A stretch of DNA of 64,000 nt from Prorocentrum cordatum (GCA_963575745.1 CAUYUJ010020593.1:36001-100000); one strand, 5' to 3'; counted from the first letter of the stretch, positions 29,960-42,672 are shown. Notes: a model not told the origin generated them from the sequence alone. A program made the numbers and translations.

Positions 29960-31970
29960 GGTCTCGCTGCCGCCGCCCGAGCCGCCGCCGCGTTTGTAGA
30001 TTTTCGGTGCAATCTGCGCCGTTCCTCCGAGAACCATTCCAGAAAGATGTCGTGGACGGAGTCCACGGGTCAGCCCTAGTCAGCTACAACGCCAGGATCA
30101 GCGCGTGCGAGAAGGGCGAGCAGTGGCGGCGGGCGCGCCCTGGCGTTGTTGAGCGAGATGCGGGAGGCGAAGCTGGGGCGCAACGTCATCAGCAACGGCG
30201 CTGGGATCAGCGCCCGCAAGAAGGGCGAGCAGTGGCAGCGGGTGCTGGAGTTGTTGAGCGAGATGCGGGAGGCGAAGCTGGGGCCCAACATCAGCTACAG
30301 CGCTGAGATCAGCGCGCGCGAGAAGGGCCAGCAGCGGCAGCGGGCGCTGGCGCTGCTGAGCGAGATGCGGGGGGCGAAGCTGGAGCCCGACGTCATCAGC
30401 CAGAACGCTGGGATCAGCGCGCGCGAGAAGGGCGAGCAGTGGCAGCGGGCGCTGGCGCTGCTGAGCGAGATGCGGGAGGCGATGCTGGAGCCCAACATCA
30501 TCAGCTACACCGCTGGGATCAGCGCGCGCGCGAAGGGCGAGCAGCGGCAGCAGGCGCTGGCGTTGTGGAGCGAGATGCGGGAGGCGAAGCTGGAGCCCGA
30601 CGTCGTCAGCTACAACGCTGCGATCGTCGCTCTGCTGCGCGGATGCGATGCGGCGGGCTAATTTGGTAGCTTCAACGCCGGCAGCGGACCCTGGCGTTGT
30701 TGAGCGAGGTGTGCGAGCCGAAGCTGCAGCGCGGGGTTCAGCGCACGCGCGCGAAGGGTGAGCGCTGGCAGCGGGCCCTGGCGCTACTGAGCGAGATGCC
30801 GAAGGGTGAGCGTTGGCAGCGGGCCCTGGCGCTACTGAGCGAGATGCGGGAGGCGAAGCTGCAGCTAATTGCAGGCAGCTTCAGCCCTGCGATCGTCGCT
30901 CTGCTGCGGGGAGACGATGCGACGGGCTAGTCAGCCACGACGCTGAGGAACAGCGCGCGAGTACAGGTGGTCAGCGGCCGCGGGCTCTGGCGCTGTTGAA
31001 CGAGATGTCGGGGGCGATGCTGGGAGCCGGGCGCTGTCATATTTTAAGCGCTGTGATCACTGGGTGCAAGGAAGGACGAGCAGTGGCAGCCGACGCAGGC
31101 GCTGCCCAGCGAGATGCGGGAGGCAGCGCTGGAGACGAACGCCATCACCAATTGCAGCGCTGGCATCACCGCTCGCTGGACGGGCAACGGATGGCAACAG
31201 ACTCCGTCGCTGCTCATCGAGGCGTGGTCGGCGAAGTCGGGCCCCGACATTATCAGTTACAGCGCTGGGATCAGCGCGCGCGGCAAGGGCGAGCAGTGGC
31301 AGCGGGCGCCGGCGTTGCTCGGCCAGGTGCTCGAACGTTGTAGCCCAGCCTCATATTGGCCACCGCGACGGGATCAGCCGTTGCGAGAAGGGCAAGCAGT
31401 CGCAGCAGGCCTCGTCGCTGATCTGCGCAACGTGGGGGGCAAAACTGTAGCCCGACGTCGTCGGCTACAGCGCTGGGATCAGCGCGCGCGAGAAGGGCAA
31501 GCCCAACGTCATCAGCTACAGCGCTGGGATCAGCGCGCGCGAGAGGGGGGGGCAGCGGCAGCGGGCGCTAGCGTTGTTGAGCGAGACGCGGGAGGCCAAG
31601 TTGGGGCCCGACGGCGTCAGCTACAGCGGTGGGGCCAGCGCGTGCGAGATGGGCGAGCAGTGGCAACGGGCGCTGGCGCTGCTGAGCGAGATGCGAGAGG
31701 CGAAGCTGGAGCCCGACGTCATCAGCTACAACGCTGGGATCAGCGCGCGCGAGAAGGGCGAGCAGTGGCAGCGGGCGCTGGCGCTGCTGAGCGAGATGCG
31801 GGAGGCGAAGCTGGAGCCCGACGTCATCACCCACAACGCTGGGATCAGCGCGCGCGCGAGAAGGGCGAGCAGTGGCAGCTGGGCCTGACGCTGCTGAGCG
31901 AGATGCGGGAGGCAAAGTTGGAGTCCTCTGTCTTCGCCCCACTTGCGCTGTCCGCGTTGTGGCCCGACCA
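29960..31970 (+). pseudogene. PPR-like 35-residue repeat array, frame-broken
   Basis: About eighteen imperfect 105-bp units encode the pattern SYNAGISAREKGEQWQRAL followed by ALLSEMREAKLEPDVI. The best run is 30146-30661 (five consecutive units), with further units at 30697-30930, 31210-31330 and 31574-31888. Frame changes occur near 30135, 30660, 31340 and 31560, and stops end two stretches after a variant IVALLRG-DDATG-like tail (30661, 30930), hinting at an older, larger repeat that was itself duplicated. The pattern is PPR-like and presumably RNA-binding. DNA identity between units is high enough that all frames look open. I read it as a decayed copy; introns could account for some shifts. 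Confidence 0.65.
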
Positions 31971-32164
31971 AGTCTTCCGCTTAGCGACTTCTTAGACGGC
32001 GCCCAGCTGCTTGCGTCGCTCGCGATCAAAAAAGTGCACCCCCGGCCCGTTCAGAAACTTTGCCCATGAGAGTGAACGGGCAAATGGACGACGAGACACA
32101 TATAGTGAACAAAAAAGCGGGCAGCGAAAAGGGGTGGCGTTGGAGGCCTTTTTTGGGTCATCTT

Positions 32165-32525
32165 TGGGGCCCGCGGCGAGGCGAGGAGGAGGAGGAGGAA
32201 AAGGAGGAGGAGGAGGAGGAAATGGCACACCGCCTCTTATGGCCCTCGTTGGGCGCTCTTGGGGCGCTCTTGGGCGCTCTGTGGGGCTATCCTGGGGCCT
32301 TCTTGGGGCTCGCTTGGGGCCCTCCTGGGGATCCTGGAAGGCCTCTTGGGGCCATCTTGTAGGGCGTCGATCAAAGGAGGGGGGGTTCTCGATTGTCCTA
32401 TCTCCCTGGGGCCATCGGCATGGTGTCTGGGGGCCCCTTGGGGCCATATGGGGACATTATTGGGGCTCTCTTGGGCCATCTTGGGGCAGCCTTGAGGCCT
32501 CAGAAGCGCATCGGGCGCGAAAGGG
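32165..32525. repeat. TTGGGGCC-type repeat patch, opposite orientation
   Basis: Begins with a short GGAGGAGGA run (32180-32222), then blocks CTCTTGGGGC, CTTGGGGCC and ATCTTGGGGC. It is the reverse complement of the 26-29.8 kb array, so the PPR region is bracketed by the same family facing opposite ways. Confidence 0.6.
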
Positions 32526-32532
32526 CGAGAAA

Positions 32533-32573
32533 ATGCACACACACACACACACACACACGCACACACGCACACA

Positions 32574-32614
<41 letters not shown>

Positions 32615-32625
32615 ACACCATTGAT
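32533..32625. repeat. (CA)n then (CT)n microsatellite
   Basis: ACACACAC with occasional CGC runs directly into TCTCTCTC. A similar (CT)n run with TTTC interruptions is at 34256-34350. Confidence 0.9.
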
Positions 32626-34255
32626 TTTCCCTTGTGTGTTAAATGGTTTTGGCCTCTGGGGAAAAGGGTCCAGAAAGGGGGCTCCGAGAGCACTTGGGAC
32701 CGTCTTGTGGCTCTCGTCGGTCCTCTCGGAGGTATGTCGAACGCCATATTGCATCATCTTCGACTTTGAGCCGCCTCGGATTCCGCCTTGGAGCATCGGG
32801 TGTTCTCTTGGAACCATCTTGGGCGAGAACGTGCCACCTCGTGCACCTCCTTTCCCAAACAACAAAAAATCCGGAGGGAGGGGGGGAGGGTACCCTTCCC
32901 CAAAGGGAAGAGGGCGTTCGAAGGATGAACGAGAAGCATTGTTAGACTGCTACACCTCCTACGCCAAAAGGGCTGATGGTATTATCGGAATTCCGTGCGG
33001 ACTTTGTAGATCTGTGGTGGGACCCTTGGCGCGCTCAGCACGCCAGGGAGGACGGTTCAGCGCAGATCCCATCCATCCGCTTGGACATTCGAAATTCCGT
33101 CGCTAAGGTGGCTGCATTCTGACCAGAGTCGGCTCCAGCCTGGCCTGGGTTGGACGCGGTGTCTCACCGAATGGTGCGGTTTCGTATCGGAGGTGCGCGT
33201 TGGGTCCAGACAGCCTATGGGTGCCGTAAAGGCGACGCTCTCGACCCGCGCCAGCAAGCACGTGGAAGCTCGGAGAACAGCGTCCGGGACGGGGGGCGGC
33301 GGCGGCGGCGGAACAGTTCGTGGTTTTCGAAGACTCCTCAAAGCAACACGGGACCGCTGTGCGAACAAGAGCTGCAGTAGCCCTGGTGGTGTCAAACAAG
33401 ACTCGAGCACCCCCGGCAGGCTCAAAACGCAGCCATGGGGATTCCACAGGGTATGTAACGGGTCGATAAGCCATTACCCTACCATAATCAGAAACGCCCT
33501 GTGGACTGGCTCCAATAGTCACGGACGACTCGGTGAAAAGGCTGAGGAAGAAGCGGAACGCCAGATGAAGTAGAAGTTATGGTGAAGGAATCGTGTCAGC
33601 AGAGTTGACCCGTGCAGACTGAAAGAACATAGTTGGGGCATTAATATGTTGAGCAAAGCACGTCGATCCCATGCTGTTCATGACCGTACGTTCTTCCTGT
33701 AACGTCTCTTTGGGACTGAGCGGTTCTGGTCATAGTGATAGCACGTGCAAGTGGCAAAGTAGTCTTCATGGATTGCCTGGTGTCAAACGCATCCAAGAGG
33801 CAACGTTTGACTTCTTGGCCAGAGGGGCTACTAGAGTCGACTCAGCGGGACTTCTTGTTGGCACCATGTGTCATTTGTTTCTCCTCTTGTGTCTTGTGGT
33901 CGCTGGTCACTTGGAACAGGACGTCCTCAAGTTCGTCCATGAAGTGCTGTCGACGCCTCAGTGGGTCATCGTGTGCGGTACGTGTGTTTTCAAGTTGATG
34001 TGAGTGCAGGTGCACGGTGATGCATGCGAAAGTAGACGGGATGTTCACTGCATAGTCGTGGAGCCCAGGAAAGGAGAAGAGAGTTCTAGTTGTTTCGTAG
34101 AGGATCCAGGGCTCAGGTGCTTCATGGATGCGCGGCCGAGCGGGGGTGCTTGAGGAGGGTACCCGGCCTCCCCTTCCCACCCAATTCGCTGGCCCACACC
34201 AGACACAGTTCGTTGCGCTCGGAAACAGCATCCCTATCCCGTTGTCTTCCAGTCT
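32626..34255. other. No recognisable gene
   Basis: Unique-looking sequence. A (GGC)n patch lies at 33290-33315. Open frames at 33193-33573 and 33671-34003 exceed 100 codons, but I cannot match them to any family and their codon pattern is not persuasive. Confidence 0.35.
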
Positions 34256-34350
34256 CTCGTTTCTCCTCTCTCTCTCTCTCTCGTTCATCTTCTCTCTCTC
34301 TCTGTTTCTCTCTTTCTTTCTTTTTCTCTCTCTCTCTCTCTCTCTTTTGT
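34256..34350. repeat. (CT)n microsatellite
   Basis: TCTCTCTC with GTTCATC, GTTTC and TTTC interruptions. Confidence 0.9.
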
Positions 34351-35204
34351 TAGTCTTTCTTCATGGAGCCGGGGGAAATGGAATGTGAACAGGCAATGGT
34401 GCAGGATCTGGGGTCCGCGGGCTACTCACAATCAGAGGGCACGGCTCACCGGCCCCCCGATCCTCTCATCCCCCGATCGCCTCTCTTCGCCCTCTGTGCA
34501 GAGAGGGCCGCCAGGGGGGATGGAGGTGTGACGTATGGCATGTCTGCTTCGGCTTCCGCTGCCATGTGTTGTGCCCAGCCTTTGAAAAGGCTGTGCACGT
34601 GCATCTGGAGCGCCGTAGTGGAGAGGTGCGGCATGGCCCGCCAAACGGCTGTCACCAGCGCTGCTTTGGATCGGCCATCTGGACACTCAGTTTCCACGGC
34701 TTCCGCCGTAGATTTGGATTGACCCGGGCAGCAGCCAGCTCGGTGAGTGCGCCTGCACTCCCATATCCTCGAGGACGCCGAGAACGCAGGATCCTGACGC
34801 TTGCCAGATCTTTACATTTCCTTCGAATCCCTGTCGAGACACCACACACCGAAGATTGCTCGCTGAGCCACTCAAGTGAACTGCACGTCTCCAACGCGGC
34901 AATGACAAGCCTTGCCGGACGAATTTTGTTGGTGTGGACGGCGGTTTGTTTGCGAAGCTCCAGTGCAATGATACTCGACCGCACGCAAAGCAATAAACGA
35001 CGATCCACTTTGGAGCAGCATTTGCGCCTGCATGCGCGAATGCAAATCTTGTGGTACCACCATAGGTGGAAGCCCTTGCAGCAGTGCCCAGCCCGCCATT
35101 CGTGAGAAAGGGGAGAAGGGATGGAGTGGAATCACTGTGTATTCAGATGATTAGGGACGGACGACACAAAATGAGGACGATCGGGAAAGACGGGGAGGTG
35201 CAGC
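34351..35204. other. No recognisable gene; open frame 34566-35105
   Basis: A 179-codon plus-strand frame with one hydrophobic stretch (AGRILLVWTAVCLRSSSAM) spans most of this interval. Third-position composition is not biased and the sequence matches no family I recognise. I regard it as unproven. Confidence 0.3.
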
Positions 35205-35395
35205 ATACATCTATATGTGTATATGTATGTGTATGTATGAATGTATTTATGTATGGATGTATGTATGTATGCATGTATGTAAGAATATATGTATGTATGT
35301 ATGTATGCATGCATGTATGCATGCATGCATGCATGTATGTATGTATGTATGTATGTAAGTGTGTGTTTATGTGTTTATATTTTCATATAGTCACA
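35205..35395. repeat. (TATG)n/(CATG)n tetranucleotide repeat
   Basis: TATGTATGTATG and GCATGCATGTATG run for about 190 bp. Short Tyr/Met/Val/Cys peptides from it are artefacts. Confidence 0.9.
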
Positions 35396-35459
35396 GGCAT
35401 ACATAACACATCTGCGCACATCTGTACCTATAGTCCATGTATGCACGAGGATCTCTCCT

Positions 35460-36110
35460 GGGCCTCATTTTGGCAGTCTTGAGGTTGTATTGGCCTCTTG
35501 TGGTGCAGTTTTGGGGGTTCCTTAGCAGATTCGGTTGTTTTTGAGGCCCCTCGGGCAGTGTTGAATAATCCCGGCCGTTCAGAGGTCGATTGGGGCCGTT
35601 GTGGGCCATTTTGGCACCTTCTAGGCCGTCGTGAGTTTTGGAGACCATCTTGTGCCAGCCTGGGGTTTCCATCCAGGGAACCGTGTGGGGCTCTTCGTTC
35701 GCCCTGCTGGGCATTTGAAAGACCGCAGGTAGAGGTGTATTCGACCGAGGAGCGTGGATGTAGAAACACAAAGAAGAGCAGCAGGACAATTACTGCGTGT
35801 GGCCGCTCGAGGCCCTCCTCGAACGTGTTAGGGGTACCTTAGGTGTTTCTCAGAAGTTGCCTGGTGCTCCTTGAGGCAATCTCAGATTGTTTGCGGGCTC
35901 TCTTTGATACCTCTTGTGCCGTCCTGAGGCCATTTTGGATGCATGCTGGGTTCTCTTGATTTGGCAAAGGTCCGCACAATTGAGGCTGCAACGTCCTGCT
36001 AATACCCACGGGGCCTCAGTGATTCTGGCTCTGGACACTGTTGTGGGTTCTGTTGTGTTTGTTTGTCTCTCTTGGGTGCATATAGGGTCCCTTAGAAGCC
36101 GTATTACTTG
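35460..36110. repeat. Decayed TTGGGGCC-type repeat, left flank of the LTR element
   Basis: Blocks such as CTTGAGG, TTTGAGGCCCCT, TTGGGGCCGTTGTGGGCC and TCTTGTGCC at irregular spacing. The same family in the same orientation resumes at 49710, directly after the right LTR, so the copia-like element appears to sit inside this array. Confidence 0.5.
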
Positions 36111-36126
36111 GAGGGTGTGTCCCAAA

Positions 36127-36328
36127 GGTGGGACACAAGTTTGCCTGATTCCGCTGACTCTCTGGTTCAAGGCAGCGCCGTCCTATTTCGGGGTTGCTTG
36201 CACTTGATGCGCGGTGTTGGCAGGAGAAAAGTGTCCTGCTTCTCTTCTGTCACCATCCGACTATTCAGCGGCCTTGTGTCATTTACTTTGCTATTGACAG
36301 TCGTGTCTGGGAGCTACCCTTTCAAACT
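36127..36328 (+). repeat. Left LTR of copia-like element
   Basis: It aligns from end to end with 49507-49709: GGACA--GTTT-CCTGAT, an identical 19-mer CTGGTTCAAGGCAGCGCCG (36162-36180 and 49542-49560), then CCTTCGTCAACATCCG/TCTGTCACCATCCG and GCTATTGACAG. Similarity is about two thirds, so the element is old. It is followed at 36329 by TGGTAGCC, which resembles the start of a tRNA primer-binding site. The 5' limit is not certain. Confidence 0.7.
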
Positions 36329-36423
36329 TGGTAGCCATGCTGGTGCAGCCGCGGCAGTTTTGCTCACCATTGCCCTTATGTAAAACGTGCGCAAGGGCCA
36401 CCTACCCGCAGGACGACTACGAC

Positions 36424-38495
36424 ATGAGCAACAGGGACCACTTCGTGGGCCCCGACACCAACGCTACCGGTGCTCCTACTCTGCCATTTACCCGGGCCAA
36501 CGACGCGCGAAGAGACTCGACCGACGGAATGGAAGCATTTTTCCCCACCAGCACTTCGTCGCGCGCGCGGGGGGGCGGCCCTCGACCGCCACAGCGACAT
36601 CTACAACATCTGCTACTACGTCTTCGACTCCGCTTCAATTCGCCGTCGCGCGTGGAAGCGCGAACGACTCAGGCCTCCGCCACATGTACCCCTGCGTCTT
36701 CAACTGCGACCTCATTCGGCGCCACTCTTGGAGACGCGACTGATTTGCACATCTCCGCAACATTCGCCACTACCTCTACGACTGCGACCTCGTCTGCTTT
36801 CGCGCGCGGGGACGCAAGCGACCCGTTTACCTCCGACCCGCGGGCTCGCCGACTCGCGAGCGATTCCTTGCCCCCAGCAGATCGCGGGGGCGACAGGCGC
36901 CATCCCGCCTCCAGAACTTCAGCAAGTATTCCGACTCATCTACCCCAGGAGGTTTCATTGTTTGGGAATGGTGGCACATGGATTACTGGCTTTGGCCATT
37001 GGCGCCGTCGTCGGCCACGTGAGCCGAAAACGAGCAGGACATGCAACTAGAGGCCCTGAATGTGATCCAGCATGTTCGGCGCCCCATCGGGCGTGGATCA
37101 GGGGCGCCCGCGCGCGGCCCAACGCCCTCGCTGGGCGCGCGATGCCTTCGCAGACAGACTGCTGCGTTGCAGCGTGGATTCCATGGCTTGGCCGGGACTT
37201 TTACAGTGGAAGCGCCCCCAGCAGTCGTCAGTTTTGGCGCGGCAGCCAACGGGGCGCGAACAGATCCCGCAACAGCTGTTGCACATTATCTGGCACAACG
37301 ATCCAAGATATTAGCAGAGAGAACTCCGGCAAGGCCTCGCGTAGATGGGCTCCTGGCGCGGCCGGGCGAGCACGTCGACAGTGCATTCGATTGATGGGGA
37401 AGCGCTGGGGAGGAGGCAGGCGCGGCCAGTTCCGGCCTGGCTAGTTTTCATTTGTTATTCAGCGCACTTGCACGAGCGCTACGAATCCCCCCGCCCCCGG
37501 GAGAAGAGGCACCCCTTCGTCAGCCGCTGAATTGGGCAATGCAGCGCAATCGCAGCGCGGCGATATGTTGCAATCGTCGCGTCGACGCCGCCGCATATCA
37601 GGACGGGCTCCAGGGATTGAACCGTTGATGGGGGGACGTCCGGGAGCTGGCGCATGCGTTGCGGAGAGGTTCATGGCCGGCGAATTGCTTGGACCAACAA
37701 AACGGAGGCACCTACACCAGGATCATGGTTAATGCCTGCCGGACCTGGCGGTTCAAGGAAACTTGACCGCCCGCGCCCCGCCCGCAGCTGCGGCCGCGCT
37801 CCGGCGACGCCAGCAGCCGCGTTGCGGGGGCATCCGACAGAGGAGGGCGACAGTGGCGTGGGCACGGGCGCAGTATCCTCTTATTCCGACAATATTTCAT
37901 TGGGCGATCTCGCGCCCCTGCCAGAGGGCCAGTGCGCCTCGGAGTTCTGCCGCCTCAAGCGGCGCCACAACAGCAGGTGGCGACGTTATTTGCGCGAGCC
38001 CGTTCGCCGAGCACTAAGCTCTACGCGGCGCGCCCCCGAGGGCAAGGGTCGCGGCGGCCGAGGCGGACGGAGGCGCCGCGCCAGCAGTGGCACACAGACG
38101 CGCGTCGCAGCCCTCGCGGACGAAGCACGCGCGAAGTTTTGTCGTTTCGGATACCGCGGGAAAGGCCGGGGCAAGGGCGCGCGCGACTGATCGCGTTCGC
38201 TGGGCAAGGGCAGAGGCCGTTGACGGAATTCACTCCGCGAAGATGACCAGATTCTGATGTGCCATAATTGTGGCTCGCCTTTCCATCTTGCTCGCGATTG
38301 CCCTCGCGATCCAGGCGCGGCGCCCGCTGCGCGAGACGCGTCGCTCGCGGGCGTCGTGGCGCGCCTCGACAACCCCGGATACAAGCAACAAGCTGACCCC
38401 CACTTCATTGAGGCCACTGAGGAGTACCCTTACTCGGTCTTCCACGACTTGAGGGGGCAATGCCAACTTGTCACAACGTACTCCGTTGGCGACTG
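36424..38495 (+). pseudogene. gag region with CCHC zinc knuckle
   Basis: A likely start ATG at 36424 opens MSNRDHFVGPDTNATGAP. The frame then changes repeatedly through Ser/Thr/Ala-rich and basic stretches. Near 38160 a Gly/Arg/Lys-rich tract (GYRGKGRGKGARD) precedes two in-frame TGA stops (about 38188 and 38221). Then comes a textbook nucleic-acid-binding knuckle, CHNCGSPFHLARDC (38260-38301), with spacing C-X2-C-X4-H-X4-C. The frame closes at about 38494. Gag would package the element RNA; this copy is defective. Confidence 0.7.
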
Positions 38496-39654
38496 AATCG
38501 TGGAGCGACAACCGTATCCTCGCGGGTCCGACGATGACCATCGCCGCTGGCGCGTGGACTCACGACGCGAAATGGAAGATCCTGAGCGCGCGGCAGTATT
38601 ATCTGATTGCTGTGTTGAAGAATGCGCCCATGGCCCGCATTGCGAGATAGTGGGCGGCAGCGGGCCTGATCCTAACGCGTCATCCTCGCATTCACGGGGT
38701 CCCGGCTCTATTCCATGAGGAGGGGCCCGAGGCCGTGCACATCAGTTATCCCGGGAACCTGCTGCCTCGGCAACGCCCATTGACCATGATCCCGCGTGGC
38801 CAGTGCCCGCCAAGCATGACATGGGAATGCCTCGTTCATGTAGACGTAGAGGCAGCGCAGCATTCAGTTTGCATCTCGCGCGCGTGGCGCTGCGACGCAG
38901 CGACCGACGCCCCGTGCTTTCGCATCGGCCCGGCGACGGAAGGTTGCCTTGAGGGTGAGTCGCGTGGCGCACTTGTTTGTTCAGCAGGGCCAAAATCATC
39001 TAGACCGACATAGCTTCTACGCAGAGGGGGGTTTGGCGATGACAGTGTAGCGAGGCGCGAGCGCGATTGCACGTCAGAGGGGCTGCGCGACGATCCAGAT
39101 CCACAACGCATCATCAGGTTTGCGGCCCGGCCGCGGGGCCCGCTGGGCACGCTAGACCTGGCCCAGGAAGAATGCGATAGGGTCTGGACATGTCGCGAAG
39201 GGGGTGGAGACGCTTTCCCCCCGCGTTCTGTCACTGAATATGATTCAGAAGATGGCCCCTGTGGACCCGCGCTCGAGTTCCGCATGCTGATTGGCCTCAT
39301 ATACGCGCGCGGGGGCAGTCGCAGTGATGGCACGCCAGCTTCAATTTCGCCACGTGTAGTGGCCCGCTGCATTGACGGCGCCGATGGCACCGGGGCGATC
39401 AGGGCGCTGAGCTGACGCCGCGCAGTTCTCAACGAGACCCGGCCCAGGGCGCGCGACGGGGGGGCGGGGGCGTTTGCAGCGCCGCGCGGGGCCACTCCGA
39501 CTTCCAGCCGCCGAGGGGCGCGCGCGCCCCTGAACCAGGTCAAGAGCGCCCCGCGGCGCAAGCACGGTAGGCATTCCAAGGGTGAAGCGTCTCGGCTGCG
39601 ACATCTACAGCGATGATGCAGCCCCGACTTGCTCCTCGAACGCCTGCGCGAGGA

Positions 39655-39935
39655 GGCGCGGGCTGGTTTTGCCGGCGCCGGTTTTGCTGGCGCTGGTTTC
39701 GCCCCGCTGGTTTTTCGCGGCGCGGTTTCGCCCCGCCAGTTTTGCCCCGCTCGCATCGCCGGCGGCCGGTTTCGCCGGCGCGGGTTTCGCTGACCCTTTT
39801 GATTCGCCGACGCGAGCCCTAACGGGCGGGTCGGGTCGGGGGGGGCAGGCCCTAGCGGGCGGGTTGGTTCAGGTCGGGCGGGCGGCCCTGACGGGCGGGC
39901 CGGGTCGGGCGGGCGGGATATTCAAGCGCCGGGCG
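39655..39935. repeat. GC-rich minisatellites inside the LTR element
   Basis: 39660-39800 repeats a 15-21-bp unit like GGTTTTGCCGGCGCC or GGTTTCGCCCCGCCA about eight times. 39820-39930 repeats GGGCGGGTCGGGTCGG and GGGCGGCCCTGACGG. The minus strand reads as Lys-Pro-Ala repeats, an artefact. Confidence 0.7.
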
Positions 39936-42004
39936 CGCTCGATCGAGCGCGCGCGAACCCTTCCGACGGAGGCGCCCACGCATCGCCGCCGTGCCTGGCC
40001 ATGGCAAGCCTGGGCCCTGCGATGGCGGATGGGCCCTCGCGGCCTCGGCCGGGCGGGCGCGCGCGGCGCGCCGGGGCCCGGGCTCGCCCTAACCAGCCAC
40101 GGCGGCGGCGTATAGGTGGATGCTTTATGCGTAACCATTCAGCGCGCGCTGGAACGACGACGAAACCCGTCAAGATCTTTGCGGGGGTCAACTACAGCGC
40201 CCCGCAGACAGCTACCTGCAGAGACCAGGGGGATCGGCGCAAACGCCAGCCGAACTTCGAACCCGGTAGGGTTCAGGAGACGGATCAATCAAGTCAATCA
40301 TCTTGGGTGAAACGTCTATCTAAGCTGCCCAAGATGTGCGAAAGCGCGAGCACTGCCGCCATCGTTCGCGCCGGGGCCTCATGCACTTGCCCCTACATAA
40401 GCAAAGGCCCCAACAAGACCTGCGCGCGTGCCTGGGATGCCTCCAGGGAGGCCATCATGCACGCCATACTCCGACCCGCTCCTCGGCATCTTTCCGGGCA
40501 TCAGGCCGAGAGGGTTTCAGGTCGACCCGCCAGAGACTTTGTCGCTCTGTGACATCGGAGAAAGGGCGGAGAGAACACGCGCGACTCCTGAAGGCGGCGC
40601 TGCCAGGAAAGCACCAACGCATCGCGCGCGGTTTGAGTGGCCGCTTGCGAAGGAGCCGCATTTACTTTTGCGCCCAGACACAGGGCTCAGGACATCAAGG
40701 CGGTGGAAGGCCAGGGTCGATTGCAGCCCAAACGCAAGAGAGCGACCGAGGCGAAAGACCGCGCCTTGACGGGCGCCCGCCGGCAGCGCGTGACACGCGG
40801 GAAGCGGATTCTCAGAGAAAAGTTCGAGCCTTCTGGCAGGTCGCAGAGACCGCCGACACCGTCGCGACATAGACCGCCCCCACACATCACCGACAATAAC
40901 ACAGCTCTGGCATGAAGCGCAAGACGCGCCCTGAAGCAGGAAGGGGCATGGGGCACTTCGGCTCTCAAGGGAACCCTGACAGCGATCAGGGAAACGAGGT
41001 GGAGTACCCACGAGCACTGCGACAATCGCGCCCAGTCACGCTACGAGACGAGGGCCATGCTCAACGCCGCGCAGGCGCAGCGAGTTCTGGCTCTGGCGCT
41101 CTGGGGAGCCCGACCGCTGCAGGGTCTTGCGCAGGCGCCCAGGGCAACCGGCCCGACCGCCGACGACAGTGGCACTTGTGATGACCCATGGGGTAAAATG
41201 TCAGAACACCAAAATCCATGGCGGGAGCTCGATGACGATATTCTCGCAGACTTGGACCAGGATACCTCCTCGAAGGGCCGATGCGAAGGTGAGGCGCTAG
41301 ACAAATATTCGCGCTGACGCAAGCCGCTTTAAACGCGTGAATGCGACAATGCGTTTCGCCTTGGACGCGTCGACCTCGAAATGTCACGAGACGCCGCTGA
41401 GCCCCGCGGGTCTTGTCGCAGACTTCACGACGAGCAGCGACCCGCATTTTTGTCGCGGCTTCTCCGCCCCACCACTATCAACATTCATCAACGAAGGCGG
41501 AGGCGGTTGGAGTCTTCCGTCGGCGGTGAAGAATGGGTCGACGTCGGCGAACAGATTGCATGCCGCCCCGACGAAGGACACTGGCGCGTTGCGCGCTGCC
41601 TCCGCGAATGCTCTGCGGATCTGCAGGCAGGCGTATTCTCGCACGTCTCGAAGATCTGCGGGGCAGATCGGCCGGGGCGCCGCGTCGGGAGGAGCTCCGA
41701 TGAAAGCGATGGCCGGGGCAACGCGCGCCGGGGCCGCGCCGCTCAGGCCCGCGGAGCGGGGGCGGACGTCGAGCCCGAAACAAGTAGCGCGAAATCTTCG
41801 ACCTGGGCGACCTGGACGCGGAAACGCCCCGACGAGACACGTCCATGGCGCAGCGGGTCGGGCTCTGAGAAACAGATTTCAGGCTCCGCCGGCGGCGTAT
41901 CCTGCGCCACTTGGCGCAGTGACCGCAGGGGCGGCGGCCGCGAAGTCATTCGCGCCGCCCAGCATCAACCGCGCGTAGAGAACATCATCACTGGTTTCGG
42001 AGAT

Positions 42005-42055
42005 ACTTACGTTAATACATACATTATATATACATATGTATATATGCACATGTCT
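42005..42055. repeat. (TA)n-type microsatellite
   Basis: ACATACATTATATATACATATGTATATATG inserted or expanded within the LTR element; described here by its TA/TAC units. Confidence 0.7.
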
Positions 42056-42624
42056 ATTGATACCGCAGAGCTCCAGCAGGATGGAGTCCGCGCGTAGAGT
42101 CCTGTTGGGCGGCCGACGCGCTGCGGTGCTGGCGGAGGCAGACAGTGGCCATGGAGGGAACTCGTCCCGCTGTCAGGCATCGTCTTCGTCATCATGAGGG
42201 GGGCAGGTTTCCGCAGGCCCGACGGCAGCTTGCTCCGCAACGGGCCGCTCAGTAAATGTGCAGATTCGCGCCCCCGTCATATAATAATCGCAGGACTTGC
42301 GCCGCGTTCCGCCAGCGCCGCGATATTTGCGATGGGGTATGTCGCAACAAGTTTTATTGCGTCGGATGGTGTATACTATTTTGGTAAACTCTGCAGGAAG
42401 GGATTACGCATTACCGCGGGTCAGCACGCCATGGAATGCGCGCGCGTGCCCAACATGCAGTCAGGGCTTTATTGGCAGACGCTTCGGAATATAATGGCCG
42501 AGTTTGCAGATGGACGCCCTCCTATTCGGACCACCGGGAGATTGTTGGCATCCGCCACCGATGCGTGAATTCCCATGTGATAGCAACTTACAGGTATCAC
42601 GCATGCGTTTATGGAACTTTGGGT

Positions 42625-42672
42625 GTGTATGTATGTATATATATATGCGACAACTGCAACGCGACCCCGAGT

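Noticed and set aside
34566-35105. 179-codon open frame with a hydrophobic segment
   Set aside because: No codon bias, no recognisable domain and no supporting context; kept only as an unproven open frame.
35585-35615. CCATTTTGGCACC resembling a relict spliced leader
   Set aside because: It falls inside the GGCC-family repeat (GGGCCATTTTGGCACC), lacks the upstream SL half and the terminal CAAG, and no coding region follows.
38836-39756. 306-codon minus-strand frame with Lys-Pro-Ala repeats
   Set aside because: It comes from the GGTTTTGCCGGCGCC minisatellite and GC-rich antisense DNA of the plus-strand copia-like element.
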